Shown here piece after piece: positions 24,606 to 33,727 of a stretch of DNA of 64,000 nt (positions are counted from its first letter, which is position 1; every line of letters begins with the position of its first letter). Source of the DNA: Candidatus Saccharimonadota bacterium (GTDB lineage: Bacteria > Patescibacteriota > Saccharimonadia > Saccharimonadales > Saccharimonadaceae); contig JAECRG010000002.1 in the NCBI GenBank assembly GCA_015999875.1, forward strand, positions 1 to 64,000. Reading direction: 5' to 3'. Under the pieces are notes generated by a model. The model searched no databases. It had not been told where the DNA came from and saw only the letters and a list, made by a program, of their open reading frames with translations. Position numbers and translations under genes: made by a program.

Positions 24606-25221
24606 TACCATCAAAGATAAGTTTCAAGGTAAAGATTCACCTCATCAGTCATTGTTTGCGGTGATGCTTGCGTTTGGTATTATCGGACTTTCTGCCAGTT
24701 TTGTGTTGTCTGTCGAAGAGATACATTTATTAAAAAATCCAGATGCTACACTCAGTTGTTCGATCAACCTTGTATTAAATTGTGCGACTGTTATGCAAAC
24801 ATGGCAGGCAACAGCTTTCGGTTTTCCTAACATGTTCATCGGTTTGATGGGCTTTCCGGTTGTCATCATGATTGCATTACTAGGCCTAAGTCGCGTGGCA
24901 TTTCCTCGTTGGTTTGCGATCGGTATGGAGCTTGGTATTGTGTTTTGGACATGCTTCGCGTATTGGTTATTTTTCAACAGCGTGTATGATATTCAGGTCT
25001 TGTGTCCGTGGTGCCTTGTCGTGACATTTACGATGACGATGCTACTTGCCGCATCGACGTTTTATACGATTCGCAAGAACTCGTTTGGGCTCAATAGCAG
25101 TATTCACGGCAAGCTAACCCGGTTTATAGACAAAGGTTATTATCAGCTACTTGTTGCAAGTTGGATTGTGTTGATGATTGCGCTTGTAATTCTCAAATTT
25201 GGAGATGGTCTTTTTGGCTAG
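24592..25221 (+). CDS. Vitamin K epoxide reductase (VKOR) family protein
   Basis: A 209-residue membrane protein with about five transmembrane helices. It has the VKOR layout: loop cysteines C56 and C64 (SCSINLVLNC) and active-site CPWC at residues 138-141 (QVLCPWCLVV), with Ser/Thr-rich helix 1 (AFGIIGLSASFVLS). In bacteria, VKOR reoxidises a DsbA-like thiol oxidase and passes electrons to quinone, supporting disulfide formation outside the cytoplasm. A fused or separate DsbA is not seen in this window. Likely substrates downstream are cysteine-paired secreted proteins such as the RCC1 propeller. Confidence 0.88.
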   Translation: MTIINTIKDKFQGKDSPHQSLFAVMLAFGIIGLSASFVLSVEEIHLLKNPDATLSCSINLVLNCATVMQTWQATAFGFPNMFIGLMGFPVVIMIALLGLSRVAFPRWFAIGMELGIVFWTCFAYWLFFNSVYDIQVLCPWCLVVTFTMTMLLAASTFYTIRKNSFGLNSSIHGKLTRFIDKGYYQLLVASWIVLMIALVILKFGDGLFG

Positions 25222-25222
25222 T

Positions 25223-26011
25223 ATGCCCACGGCATTTCTCGTAGCATTTGTGGCTGCGGCTGTGATCTTGAGTGTGGTATTTCTGAGCGCAAAGTGGCGT
25301 AGCCGCTACGATGTGATAGATGTGGCGTGGGGCATGACGTTTGTAGTGATTGCAATTACTACGTATTTTGGCTTACAACAAAGTGGATCGCTTCAACTGC
25401 TGCTACTAGTACTTGTGAGTATCTGGGGTATTCGATTATCTTGGCACATCTACCAGAGGTATAGTCGCTCGCACGAAGAAGATCATCGCTACAGGCAATT
25501 GCGCAAAGATTACAGTAAGAAAAAGGGTGGCGTAGTATGGAATATGTACGTAAAAGTGTATCTCGTGCAAGCCGTACTGGCTGTCATAGTGTCGACCCCG
25601 GTGATTATTGTGATGGGAAGCGAGTCTACGAGTATCGGTATGTTGGCTATTGTCGGAGCCGTAGTGTGGGCTATTGGCTTCTTCTTCGAAGCTGTTGGTG
25701 ACTACCAACTTGGTCGATTTGTCACTAATCCTTCAAACAAAGGCAAGCTTATGACTGCTGGGCTGTGGCGTTACACCAGGCATCCTAATTACTTTGGCGA
25801 GCTCACTCAGTGGTGGGGGATATACATTATTGCATGGTCGGTAGAGTTTGGCTGGGCCGGACTTATCGGGCCATTGGTTATCACCTGGCTGCTTGTGTTT
25901 ATCTCGGGCGTACCGATGACGGAGCGTCATTTCCGTGGTCGTCCAGGCTGGGACGAATACAAGAGGAGTACGAGCAAGTTAATCCCGACGCTACCAAAGA
26001 CACGCGATTGA
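25223..26011 (+). CDS. DUF1295 family membrane protein (steroid 5-alpha-reductase-like)
   Basis: A 262-residue integral membrane protein with about seven helices. The C-terminal part has the DUF1295/ICMT-like signature GLWRYTRHPNYFGELTQWWGIY, followed by TERHFRGRPGWDEYKRSTSKLIP. Such proteins are related to NAD(P)H-dependent steroid reductases and isoprenylcysteine methyltransferases; the substrate in bacteria is mostly unknown, probably a lipid. The start is uncertain: ATG at 25223 one base after the VKOR stop, or ATG at 25205 within VKOR. Last gene of the ftsZ-to-DUF1295 run. Confidence 0.8.
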   Translation: MPTAFLVAFVAAAVILSVVFLSAKWRSRYDVIDVAWGMTFVVIAITTYFGLQQSGSLQLLLLVLVSIWGIRLSWHIYQRYSRSHEEDHRYRQLRKDYSKKKGGVVWNMYVKVYLVQAVLAVIVSTPVIIVMGSESTSIGMLAIVGAVVWAIGFFFEAVGDYQLGRFVTNPSNKGKLMTAGLWRYTRHPNYFGELTQWWGIYIIAWSVEFGWAGLIGPLVITWLLVFISGVPMTERHFRGRPGWDEYKRSTSKLIPTLPKTRD

Positions 26012-26036
26012 ACCATACGGTAAAAAATGCTACAGT
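26008..26036 (+). promoter_or_regulatory. Promoter of the tag-ileS leader
   Basis: -35 TTGAAC (26008-26013), 17-base spacer, -10 TACAGT (26031-26036). Its -35 overlaps the stop codon of the DUF1295 gene. Confidence 0.55.
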
Positions 26037-26042
26037 ATAGAT

Positions 26043-26230
26043 AAGACGTTTGAGTGGCTATCAACCACAAGTCGTGGGAAGAACAGAGCAATCCTAGTAG
26101 AACCTGCCGCGCACGCTGCGACAAAGCGAACAACTAAGCGCTAAAAGAATCACTTCTTTTGGAAGTCAGATGGTAACACCCGTAAATGGGCTCTGACATT
26201 CGAAAGAGGTGATTTTTATTTTAAGAAAGG
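26043..26230 (+). promoter_or_regulatory. T-box-like leader with isoleucine specifier, upstream of tag-ileS
   Basis: The leader resembles an ultrashort stem I T-box. A short stem gtgg (26054-26057) / ccac (26065-26068) presents the loop CTATCAA, containing the Ile codon ATC at 26060-26062. A 3' element fits a T-box antiterminator: helix gtcaga (26165-26170) / tctgac (26192-26197), an eight-base bulge starting TGGT, and an inner helix ccc / ggg with loop gtaaat. TGGT can pair with the ACCA end of tRNA-Ile. Outer arms 26148-26159 and 26203-26214 make a long hairpin followed by tttttatttt. The regulatory switch (termination or Shine-Dalgarno masking) is not decided. Confidence 0.72.
26148..26222 (+). 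terminator. Long leader hairpin with T tract
   Basis: Twelve pairs (aatcacttcttt / aaagaggtgatt, one G-U) enclose the T-box-like bulge structure and precede a T-rich run. It could act as a conditional terminator before tag. Confidence 0.55.
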
Positions 26231-26239
26231 ATGATCTGT

Positions 26240-26797
26240 ATGCGATGTAGTTGGGCTGAATCAAGTGATGAGATGCGCGCGTACCACGACCAGGAGTGGG
26301 GTGTGCCTGTTCGCGATGACCAAAGGCTTTTCGAGTTTCTCGTACTCGAAGGCGCTCAAGCCGGACTGTCGTGGGCTACGATCCTTGGCAGGCGAGAAGG
26401 CTACCGAGCGGCATTTCATGACTTTTCTATCGATGCAGTCGCAGCCATGACCGACGATGAGCTAGAAGCACTCCGCTCAGATCAGAGAGTTGTCCGTAAT
26501 CGTCTCAAGATATATGGCGCTCGCAAAAATGCGCTCGCTGCGCAAGCTGCAATTCGCACACACGGGTCACTTGTTAAGTACTTGTGGAGTTTTGTCTCCG
26601 ACGAGTCGAGCCACGAGCGGCAATCGATAGAGGCAGTGCCGGCCACAACAGAGATTTCCGATGCAATGAGCAAAGCTCTCAAAAAAGATGGCTTCACATT
26701 TGTCGGTAGTACAATCTGCTACGCGTTTATGCAGGCAACAGGAATGGTAAATGATCACGTAACAACATGTTTTCGATACAAGGAGATACAACAATGA
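26240..26797 (+). CDS. tag: DNA-3-methyladenine glycosylase I
   Basis: A 185-residue base-excision repair enzyme removing 3-methyladenine. N-terminal MRCSWAESSDEMRAYHDQEWGVP matches Tag, with zinc ligands C3 and H16; the other two ligands are in NDHVTTCF at the C-terminus. The HhH core (FEFLVLEGAQAGLSWATIL) and FVGSTICYAFMQATG are also characteristic. I chose ATG 26240 because AAAGG lies 9 bases upstream; the ATG at 26231 is too close. It sits behind the Ile T-box leader and overlaps ileS by ATGA, an unusual operon partner for a tRNA synthetase. Confidence 0.93.
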   Translation: MRCSWAESSDEMRAYHDQEWGVPVRDDQRLFEFLVLEGAQAGLSWATILGRREGYRAAFHDFSIDAVAAMTDDELEALRSDQRVVRNRLKIYGARKNALAAQAAIRTHGSLVKYLWSFVSDESSHERQSIEAVPATTEISDAMSKALKKDGFTFVGSTICYAFMQATGMVNDHVTTCFRYKEIQQ

Positions 26798-29784
26798 AAT
26801 TTAAAGCAAACACTAGACGTCGTGCACTTGAATACGAAAAGGCACTTGTCGAACAATGGAAGCAAAACAAGACATTCGAAAAGTCGGTCGAGCAGCGGAC
26901 TGCAGACAATGCCTATGTGTTTTATGACGGCCCTCCATTTATCACTGGAGTGCCGCATCATGGTACTCTTCTGAGTTCTATTATCAAAGATGCTGTTCCG
27001 CGCTATTGGGCGATGAAGGGCAAGAGAGTCGAGCGTGTTTGGGGTTGGGATAGTCATGGCCTCCCCGCAGAAAACTTCGTAGAAAAACAGCTCGGTATTA
27101 CCGATCGTCGTGACATCGGCACAAAAGTAAGTCTCGAGAAATACGTCACTACTGCGCGCGATTCGATGGTTGCAAATAGTGAAACATGGGAAGGTGTCAT
27201 CGACCGCATTGGACGCTGGGTGGACTTCAAGGGCGCGTACAGAACTATGGATAAGAATTACATGGAGAGTGTATGGTGGGCATTCAAAACTTTGTACGAA
27301 AAGGGCAAAATATACGAAGGTTACAAAGTGCTGATGTACGACACGAAATTTGCGACACCTGTATCTAAAAACGAAGTGACAATGGACAATGATGCATATC
27401 AAACCGTCACAGATCCTAGCCTTTACGTGAGATTCAAGGTTGACCACAATGAACTCATAAAAAAGCACCCTATCACATATGCTGATCTTCCTGACGATCT
27501 AAATATTTCTCTCTTGGCTTGGACGACAACACCGTGGACGCTACCTGCCAATATGGCGCTTGCGGTGAGTTCTGAGATGACGTACTGTTTTGTGAAACTC
27601 AATGGCGAATTGCTTATCATGGCAAAAGAATCTCTAGAGAGAGTACTTATAGACGAAAAGAAACAACCACTAACCGATTACGAAATTATTAAAGAGGTGT
27701 CTGGAAAAGACTTGAAACGAGTCTCGTATGAACAGCCGGTCATCGAGACTTTCTCGGCTAGTATTAGGATGAGCAACACCTATCAAGTGACAACCGCTGA
27801 CTTCGTCACAGCCGATAGTGGTACTGGAATAGTGCACATCGCACCGGCCTACGGAGAGGATGATTATGCTTTGAAACAAGATCTTCAGAGTAATGCGATT
27901 GATATAGATGACGTGTTGGATGAAAACGGATTCTACCGAAAAGACGTTGCAGATGCTCTGTATTCATTTATGCCATGGCGCGATAATACAGCACCGCTAG
28001 AATGCTGGGAGGCAAACAAAGATATCGCCAAAGGACTAGTGAAGGCCGGTATTGCTTGGAAGATTGAGTATATTCAGCACGAGTACCCATTCAACCCACG
28101 AAGCAAGCAGCGTATCATGTATCGCACAGTGCCATCATGGTTTTTCGATGTACAAGATCAAAAGCAGGAGATGTTTACTCAGAATACCGAAGTCATCAAT
28201 TGGTTCCCAGAGCACCTGAAGCACGGTCGTTTTGAAAAGAATATTGAGCAAGCTCCTGACTGGAACTTAAGTCGTAATCGATTCTGGGCAACTGCGTTAC
28301 CTGTATGGAAGGGAACGGACGCGAGCGGCGTAGAGCATATGAAAGTGATCGGAAGCTATGCTGAGCTGAAAGAGCTAAGCGGTGTCGAGCTAGAAGATTA
28401 CCATCGCCCATGGATCGATGATGTCACTTTTGATATAGATGGTGTTCATTTCAAGCGCATCGAAAATGTGTTTGATGGCTGGTTTGAAAGTGGTAGTATG
28501 CCATTTGCACAATTTCATTATCCATTCGAAAATAAAGCTAAGTTCGAACAAAATTTCCCAGGTGACTTCATATCCGAATACGTCGCACAGGTGCGTGCAT
28601 GGTTCTATTATGTACATACTGTAAATGTAGGGCTGTTTGGCAAAGCTGCGTTCAAAAACGTCATTACGACAGGCACGTTAGCCGGGAACGATGGTCGCAA
28701 GATGAGTAAAAGCTTAGGGAACTACACTGATCCGAATGAATTGATGGATAAGTTCAGTGCAGATTCATTAAGGTTTGTACTACTTTCATCACCACTGCTC
28801 AACGGAGAAGATTTCAGCCTGAATGACAAAGACGTTGGAGACGTTGCCCGCAAGCTCAGTATGGTTTGGAATATGTATGACTTTTTTACGATGTACGCAG
28901 AAGTTGATGGCTGGGAATTCGATGGTGACCTGTCTGATCCAACAGAAAGTCTACAGAACCCGCTCGACCAGTGGATTGTCAGTCGTGTTCATCAGCTTGC
29001 CCTAGAGGTTGAAAAAAATATGGACACATACGATATTCCGGGTGCCGTGAAGCCGATTCTACCGTTTATCGAAGATGCAAGTAACTGGTATGTGCGTCGC
29101 AGTCGCCGCCGATTCTGGAAAAGCGAAGACGATGGAGACAAAAACAACGCATATCGAACACTTCACTATGTATTAGTCCAGCTTAGCCAGATCTTAGCGC
29201 CATTTACACCATTTTTGGCAGAAGAGCTCTACCAGAAACTTACTGGTGGAGAGAGTGTACATTTGCTAGATTGGCCGACAGCAGGACACGTTAATGAGCT
29301 GGTCGTAGGTGAAATGGAAACGGTACGTGACTATGTTAATCAAGCGCTCAGTCTGCGTGCAAAGGAACGCATTAAGATTCGTCAGCCACTTGCGAGCGTC
29401 ACGGTACCCACGGCCACTGATTTTGTCGATCAAGACGCAATTTTAGAAGAAGAGTTGAACGTGAAGCGAGTGATAACAAGCTCAAAACATGGTACGGATG
29501 TATTACTTGATTTCGAAATTACTCCCGAGCTCAAACGTGAAGGCTTGATGCGCGAAGTGATTCGCCATGTGCAGTCAGCCCGTAAAAACGCAGGCCTCAA
29601 CGTCGATGATCGCATCAAGCTAGGACTACGAGCGACAGGTACTCTCGCAGAAGCGATTGATGAGCACCGAGATGCCATAGCCACTGAGACACTTGCGTCG
29701 ACAATTGGCACTGAAGAGTATAGCTATGCCGCGACCGTAAAAGTCGAAGATGAAGAGCTGGTTGTTACACTCGAAAAAGCATAA
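26794..29784 (+). CDS. ileS: Isoleucyl-tRNA synthetase, type 2
   Basis: A 996-residue class I synthetase charging tRNA-Ile. HIGH motif as PHHGT (about 54-58), WGWDSHGLPAE, the CP1 editing domain (TTPWTLPANMALAV; DSGTGIVHIAPAYGEDDY), and KMSKS at residues 636-640 (GRKMSKSLGN). The sequence pattern (DFKGAYRTMDKNYMESVWWAF, YVRRSRRRFWKS) is that of the eukaryotic-like type 2 enzyme, a form associated with natural mupirocin resistance. The start is the ATG overlapping the tag stop, with AAGGAG 8 bases upstream; a frame extension to 26767 is rejected. Confidence 0.96.
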   Translation: MKFKANTRRRALEYEKALVEQWKQNKTFEKSVEQRTADNAYVFYDGPPFITGVPHHGTLLSSIIKDAVPRYWAMKGKRVERVWGWDSHGLPAENFVEKQLGITDRRDIGTKVSLEKYVTTARDSMVANSETWEGVIDRIGRWVDFKGAYRTMDKNYMESVWWAFKTLYEKGKIYEGYKVLMYDTKFATPVSKNEVTMDNDAYQTVTDPSLYVRFKVDHNELIKKHPITYADLPDDLNISLLAWTTTPWTLPANMALAVSSEMTYCFVKLNGELLIMAKESLERVLIDEKKQPLTDYEIIKEVSGKDLKRVSYEQPVIETFSASIRMSNTYQVTTADFVTADSGTGIVHIAPAYGEDDYALKQDLQSNAIDIDDVLDENGFYRKDVADALYSFMPWRDNTAPLECWEANKDIAKGLVKAGIAWKIEYIQHEYPFNPRSKQRIMYRTVPSWFFDVQDQKQEMFTQNTEVINWFPEHLKHGRFEKNIEQAPDWNLSRNRFWATALPVWKGTDASGVEHMKVIGSYAELKELSGVELEDYHRPWIDDVTFDIDGVHFKRIENVFDGWFESGSMPFAQFHYPFENKAKFEQNFPGDFISEYVAQVRAWFYYVHTVNVGLFGKAAFKNVITTGTLAGNDGRKMSKSLGNYTDPNELMDKFSADSLRFVLLSSPLLNGEDFSLNDKDVGDVARKLSMVWNMYDFFTMYAEVDGWEFDGDLSDPTESLQNPLDQWIVSRVHQLALEVEKNMDTYDIPGAVKPILPFIEDASNWYVRRSRRRFWKSEDDGDKNNAYRTLHYVLVQLSQILAPFTPFLAEELYQKLTGGESVHLLDWPTAGHVNELVVGEMETVRDYVNQALSLRAKERIKIRQPLASVTVPTATDFVDQDAILEEELNVKRVITSSKHGTDVLLDFEITPELKREGLMREVIRHVQSARKNAGLNVDDRIKLGLRATGTLAEAIDEHRDAIATETLASTIGTEEYSYAATVKVEDEELVVTLEKA

Positions 29785-29862
29785 TCCGTAAGGTTGTCGT
29801 AAGTTGCATCTGCCATACTCTAGGGATAGTTAGCAGGCAAAATACCAAAAAAGAGGGGGACA

Positions 29863-29982
29863 ATGCGACAGAAACTACGAGCGGTGACATTAGTTGTGAG
29901 GGCTGGAATCGCGGGACTGCTGGGTAGAAGCAGTGGGTATCTCGATACCATAGACGAAGCTGATTCTGTGCATCGACGGTGA
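29863..29982 (+). CDS. Possible 39-residue small protein
   Basis: An ORF of 39 codons with a strong AGAGGGGGA ribosome-binding site ending 3 bases before its ATG. The product begins MRQKLRAVTLVVRAGIAGLL, a basic amphipathic or weakly hydrophobic N-terminal helix, and ends with an acidic then basic tail. I do not recognise it. It fills the 309-base gap between ileS and the giant surface protein gene, where I see no other feature apart from a TATACT at 30039-30044. Existence rests mainly on the ribosome-binding site. Confidence 0.4.
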   Translation: MRQKLRAVTLVVRAGIAGLLGRSSGYLDTIDEADSVHRR

Positions 29983-30093
29983 GGGGTGTAGTGTATTTTC
30001 ATGTTCCGCTCATGGTAGAAAAACTACTGAATATATGATATACTCAGCATAAATTAACCTACCGTGTGTGGAGCACGAGGAGTTGTAAACCAG

Positions 30094-33000
30094 ATGACAG
30101 GACTCACCATCCGACGCTTAACGTCTTTAAAATATAAACTTTTTGTGACATCTGTCGCTGTATTTGCGCTAGCTATCCAGCCGCTGTATGGAATGGTTGC
30201 TCAGATTGCCAATGCTGCTCCGAATGGTGATCAGATAGTGCGCGCCAGTGCAATCAACGGCTGGTCATCTACTAGCGTATCTGCGGGTTCGACTGCTTTT
30301 GTACAGGATGCAACAGCCCCGTATGGCAATGGTGCACTCGAGCTTACTACAAGCACATCAGACAGTTCTCGTGCTCAGCGCACAAAAGCCATTGCTCCTA
30401 ATGCTAAACTTTCAGATGTAAGCACCTTGTCGTACTGGACGAAATATATAAGTGGTCCTGCTCATGCTGGAGCTTCATTACAACTGACGGTCAATGGCCT
30501 TACTGGCACATCTCTATCTACAACTCTTGTTTACGAGCCATATTACAATGGAACTATCGATATGAGCGGCAGCTGGCAGCAGTGGAATTTGCTGTCTGGC
30601 GGTAAATTCTGGTCTACTGAGAGTCGAGGGGGGCTTGTCAAAACTGCAGGTGGTCCTGCGGACTACACATTGAGCGATGTGATTGCTCTCAATCCAAATG
30701 CTAAGATTACAGGTCTCAAAATAAATATTGGTACATATAACCCAAGTTGGGTTGTTCGTGCAGATGGAGTAAATCTCAACGGTACAGTTTATGATTTTGA
30801 GCCAGCCGTACCAACTTCACAGCTAAACGGTGAAAATTTCAACACAGTATCAGATCCATATAAAGGTATTAGCGTCGGATTTAGTGCAAAAGACTTTGGC
30901 ACTGTGAGTGCCGCAAGCGTCACGGTTGAGCGTGCTGATGGCACTACCGTAACAAAGACAGCCAATCAGGGTGTCCTGGATCTAATCAGCAATAGTTCTA
31001 CTCCTTCACAGATAACAGCTCCTTTTGTTATTCAAGAGGGCACTTTCACGGAAGATAGCGACATCCAGTACTGGGCACCTGCTCCAGCGGCATGGACTGA
31101 TGCTACTGCTCCAGTTAAGGCAACTGTCACCGTAACTGATCAATATGGTACCAAAACCACAGTACTCTCCCTCTTGAGCCAGGGTGCACCTAGCTGGCCG
31201 ATGTACACAAGCTTACTGCCAATTGGAATTCCGACACTTATTTCACCATCTAATAATACAATTACGAATAATCGTAACTTTACTATGACGTGGAATACTA
31301 TTCCAGGTTCGAGCGTATATGAGTACCGCACTTCCAATTCGCTCGCTAGTCCATCGGCATTAGGGGACATTATTTATACTGATACAAGTGCTTCATCGAA
31401 CTACTCAATCCTCGGTGGTATTGTGAGTCGTGGCAACAACCAAACTCCCGATAACATCTACTACTGGCAAGTGCGCGCAGGTGACGGAGGTGGTAACTGG
31501 AGTGAGTGGAGTCAGATTAACAAAGTAACTGTAGATACCGTCGCGCCAACTAGTAGTAACGATTTGGCAGATATAATAAGGGGTTCTGTTGAGGTTCACC
31601 AGACAGTTGCTGACGATGTTCAGGCAGCATCAGGTAAGCTACGAATCTGGAAACAGAAATCGGACGGAACTCTAGACAGCACGAAGTTCTATGCAAGTAA
31701 TAATATCGTGACTGTAAATTCAGATAATATCGCAACGTATAATGTGGACACTACTGCATTGTTCGGTGATGGTAAATACACGGTCAAGTTTACATCACGA
31801 GACGCAGCGGGTAACGAGAGCTCTCAGCAAAAAGATTTTGTAGTGGACAATACTAAACCTGTGGCAACCGTAAAAGCAGGCGCAACATATACAGTTGGAA
31901 GTAACGGTGTGTATCAAAAAGTAAGCTACTCGCTATACGATGCATATAAGATCGACAAAGTAGTTATCAACGGTGTTGCCAAGGATCTGTCAAATAACAG
32001 CTACAGCGACGTAAACTTCATCACAAAAGGTGTATTCGGAGCAGTAGAAGGTCTGAATACTATGGTTGTGTATGATGTGGCTGGTAACACAAGCTCGTAT
32101 GAGTTCATTATTGACACCATAGCACCACAGAGTCCTGTACATGCTACTCCATTCGATGGTGTTGCTCAGAAATCAAACGACTTCTGGTTTGAGTGGAACG
32201 ATGTTGAAGGTGCAGTAAGTTATGAAATGCAAAACTCACAAAATCCAGAAACTAGCAGCAATGGCTCATTCGCACACGTACAGTGGACAGGTGACTACCA
32301 GCAGATTCAACCTACTGAATCAAAAGCTCGTTCCGTCGGTGCAAACGGTACTTGGTACTGGCAAGTGCGTGCTATTGACGCTGCGGGCAACAAAAGCCCG
32401 TGGACAACACCATGGAAAGTAACTATTGATCAGCAGGCTCCAGTGGCGACTAGTGTCACAGTTACGCCAAATGTGGCTAAGCAAAGCGATGGTCCAATTG
32501 CACTCAAGGTTGTGATCAACGATCAGCTTTCAAATATTGTTAATGCCAAGTACACACTCTATAAAGACGGCGAGACAAGTCCAGTGGCTGATGCCTACAA
32601 AAACGTTGCACTAAACGGTATGTACGGCGCGCTATCTGGAGAATTTACTCAGTCTATAGATGTCTCTACACTGACAAATGGTACCTACAAGATTCAGCTG
32701 CATTTTACCGATGCTGCCGGCAATCAAGGTAAGCGCACAGTCAGCTTTGTCATTAACAACTCTATTGCTGTCATGATTAATCCTGTGGGCTCAACATCTG
32801 CGAAACCTGTAGTTAGTGGTACCGCAGCATGGGAAATTGGCGGTGCGGCAGCAGGACAGGTGCTATCTTTACAGATCAAAGATAGCAACGACATAAACGT
32901 CGGCTCGCCACTTACTACGACGATTCAAAACGACGGTACTTGGGAAGTAGTCGTACCGACGGCGCTAATAAATGGCACATATTCATTTGTAGCAAGCGCA

Positions 33001-33648
33001 GGCTCGGGTAACCTAGTAGGCCAGTATGAGCTTACGCCAGTTGTTATCAACGTTGCTGCAACACCTGGAGTGATAACTCCCGGTGGCGGCACAAACGGGG
33101 GACAGGGTACAGGCTCTCCTCAGGTTGGAAACAATACCCCTCAGGGGAATACTGTAAACAACGCAACTCCTATTTCGACACTTCTTCCTGCAGCAAGTCT
33201 ATTCTCGGTAGCCACGCCGCTTCTTGCTCCAGGCACAACGCAAGCACCGGCAAACACAACAGATGACAATGACGATGCTGTCGCATCAGTCCAGGGTCTC
33301 AGTACTGCAAGCTCAAACGAATCAGATGACACTCAAGGTGAAGTCAAAGCAGCAGAAGATACGAAAGTTAGTTGGTCACTTGGGGACCTTATGCTAACAG
33401 CCATCTCGGTGATTGCTGGTCTTATGGCGCTACTTGGCGTTTTCCGTAAACGTGAAACAGACGAAGTAACCCATACTGCTTTGCGTGCGGTTGTGATTAT
33501 CGCTGCGGCTGGCACGGCAATTGCATATGTACTCACAAATGATTTTGCAGCACCAATGGCATGGTTTAGTATGTGGTCTATCGCATACGCAGTTGCAGTG
33601 ATTGCACAGATCTCGATTATCACAAACCTCAAAGGTTCAGCAGAGTAG
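30094..33648 (+). CDS. Giant secreted/anchored Ig-like surface protein
   Basis: An 1184-residue surface protein. Signal peptide with hydrophobic core at about 15-40 and cleavage near AQIANAA. The N-terminal domain (about 45-220) is beta-rich and resembles a carbohydrate-binding jelly-roll. Several Ig/fibronectin-like modules follow; two contain the Trp-rich signature YYWQVRA / WYWQVRA and SRDAAGN or DAAGN segments typical of bacterial Ig-like repeats. A low-complexity Gly/Thr/Asn linker leads to three hydrophobic helices at the C-terminus. Start chosen at the ATG with GGAG about 12 bases upstream. Probably an adhesin or host-contact protein; that is inference. Confidence 0.75.
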   Translation: MTGLTIRRLTSLKYKLFVTSVAVFALAIQPLYGMVAQIANAAPNGDQIVRASAINGWSSTSVSAGSTAFVQDATAPYGNGALELTTSTSDSSRAQRTKAIAPNAKLSDVSTLSYWTKYISGPAHAGASLQLTVNGLTGTSLSTTLVYEPYYNGTIDMSGSWQQWNLLSGGKFWSTESRGGLVKTAGGPADYTLSDVIALNPNAKITGLKINIGTYNPSWVVRADGVNLNGTVYDFEPAVPTSQLNGENFNTVSDPYKGISVGFSAKDFGTVSAASVTVERADGTTVTKTANQGVLDLISNSSTPSQITAPFVIQEGTFTEDSDIQYWAPAPAAWTDATAPVKATVTVTDQYGTKTTVLSLLSQGAPSWPMYTSLLPIGIPTLISPSNNTITNNRNFTMTWNTIPGSSVYEYRTSNSLASPSALGDIIYTDTSASSNYSILGGIVSRGNNQTPDNIYYWQVRAGDGGGNWSEWSQINKVTVDTVAPTSSNDLADIIRGSVEVHQTVADDVQAASGKLRIWKQKSDGTLDSTKFYASNNIVTVNSDNIATYNVDTTALFGDGKYTVKFTSRDAAGNESSQQKDFVVDNTKPVATVKAGATYTVGSNGVYQKVSYSLYDAYKIDKVVINGVAKDLSNNSYSDVNFITKGVFGAVEGLNTMVVYDVAGNTSSYEFIIDTIAPQSPVHATPFDGVAQKSNDFWFEWNDVEGAVSYEMQNSQNPETSSNGSFAHVQWTGDYQQIQPTESKARSVGANGTWYWQVRAIDAAGNKSPWTTPWKVTIDQQAPVATSVTVTPNVAKQSDGPIALKVVINDQLSNIVNAKYTLYKDGETSPVADAYKNVALNGMYGALSGEFTQSIDVSTLTNGTYKIQLHFTDAAGNQGKRTVSFVINNSIAVMINPVGSTSAKPVVSGTAAWEIGGAAAGQVLSLQIKDSNDINVGSPLTTTIQNDGTWEVVVPTALINGTYSFVASAGSGNLVGQYELTPVVINVAATPGVITPGGGTNGGQGTGSPQVGNNTPQGNTVNNATPISTLLPAASLFSVATPLLAPGTTQAPANTTDDNDDAVASVQGLSTASSNESDDTQGEVKAAEDTKVSWSLGDLMLTAISVIAGLMALLGVFRKRETDEVTHTALRAVVIIAAAGTAIAYVLTNDFAAPMAWFSMWSIAYAVAVIAQISIITNLKGSAE

Positions 33649-33670
33649 AGAGCGCGGAATGTTTAAATTC

Positions 33671-33702
33671 TACGAGCTTCCATCTGGGAGCTCGTATTTT
33701 TT
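33671..33702 (+). terminator. Terminator of the giant surface protein gene
   Basis: An 11-bp stem (tacgagcttcc / gggagctcgta, one G-U pair) followed by six T residues. The -10 box of the next gene lies 12 bases further on. Confidence 0.85.
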
Positions 33703-33713
33703 ACCATAAGTGT

Positions 33714-33719
33714 TATACT
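33714..33719 (+). promoter_or_regulatory. -10 box of the CAP-domain gene, nearly leaderless
   Basis: TATACT, 8 bases from the ATG at 33728; no clear -35. Confidence 0.5.
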
Positions 33720-33727
33720 TGTAGCAA

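Noticed and set aside
26767-26793. Upstream start of ileS
   Set aside because: The AAGGAG site points to the ATG at 26794; the upstream codons lie within tag.
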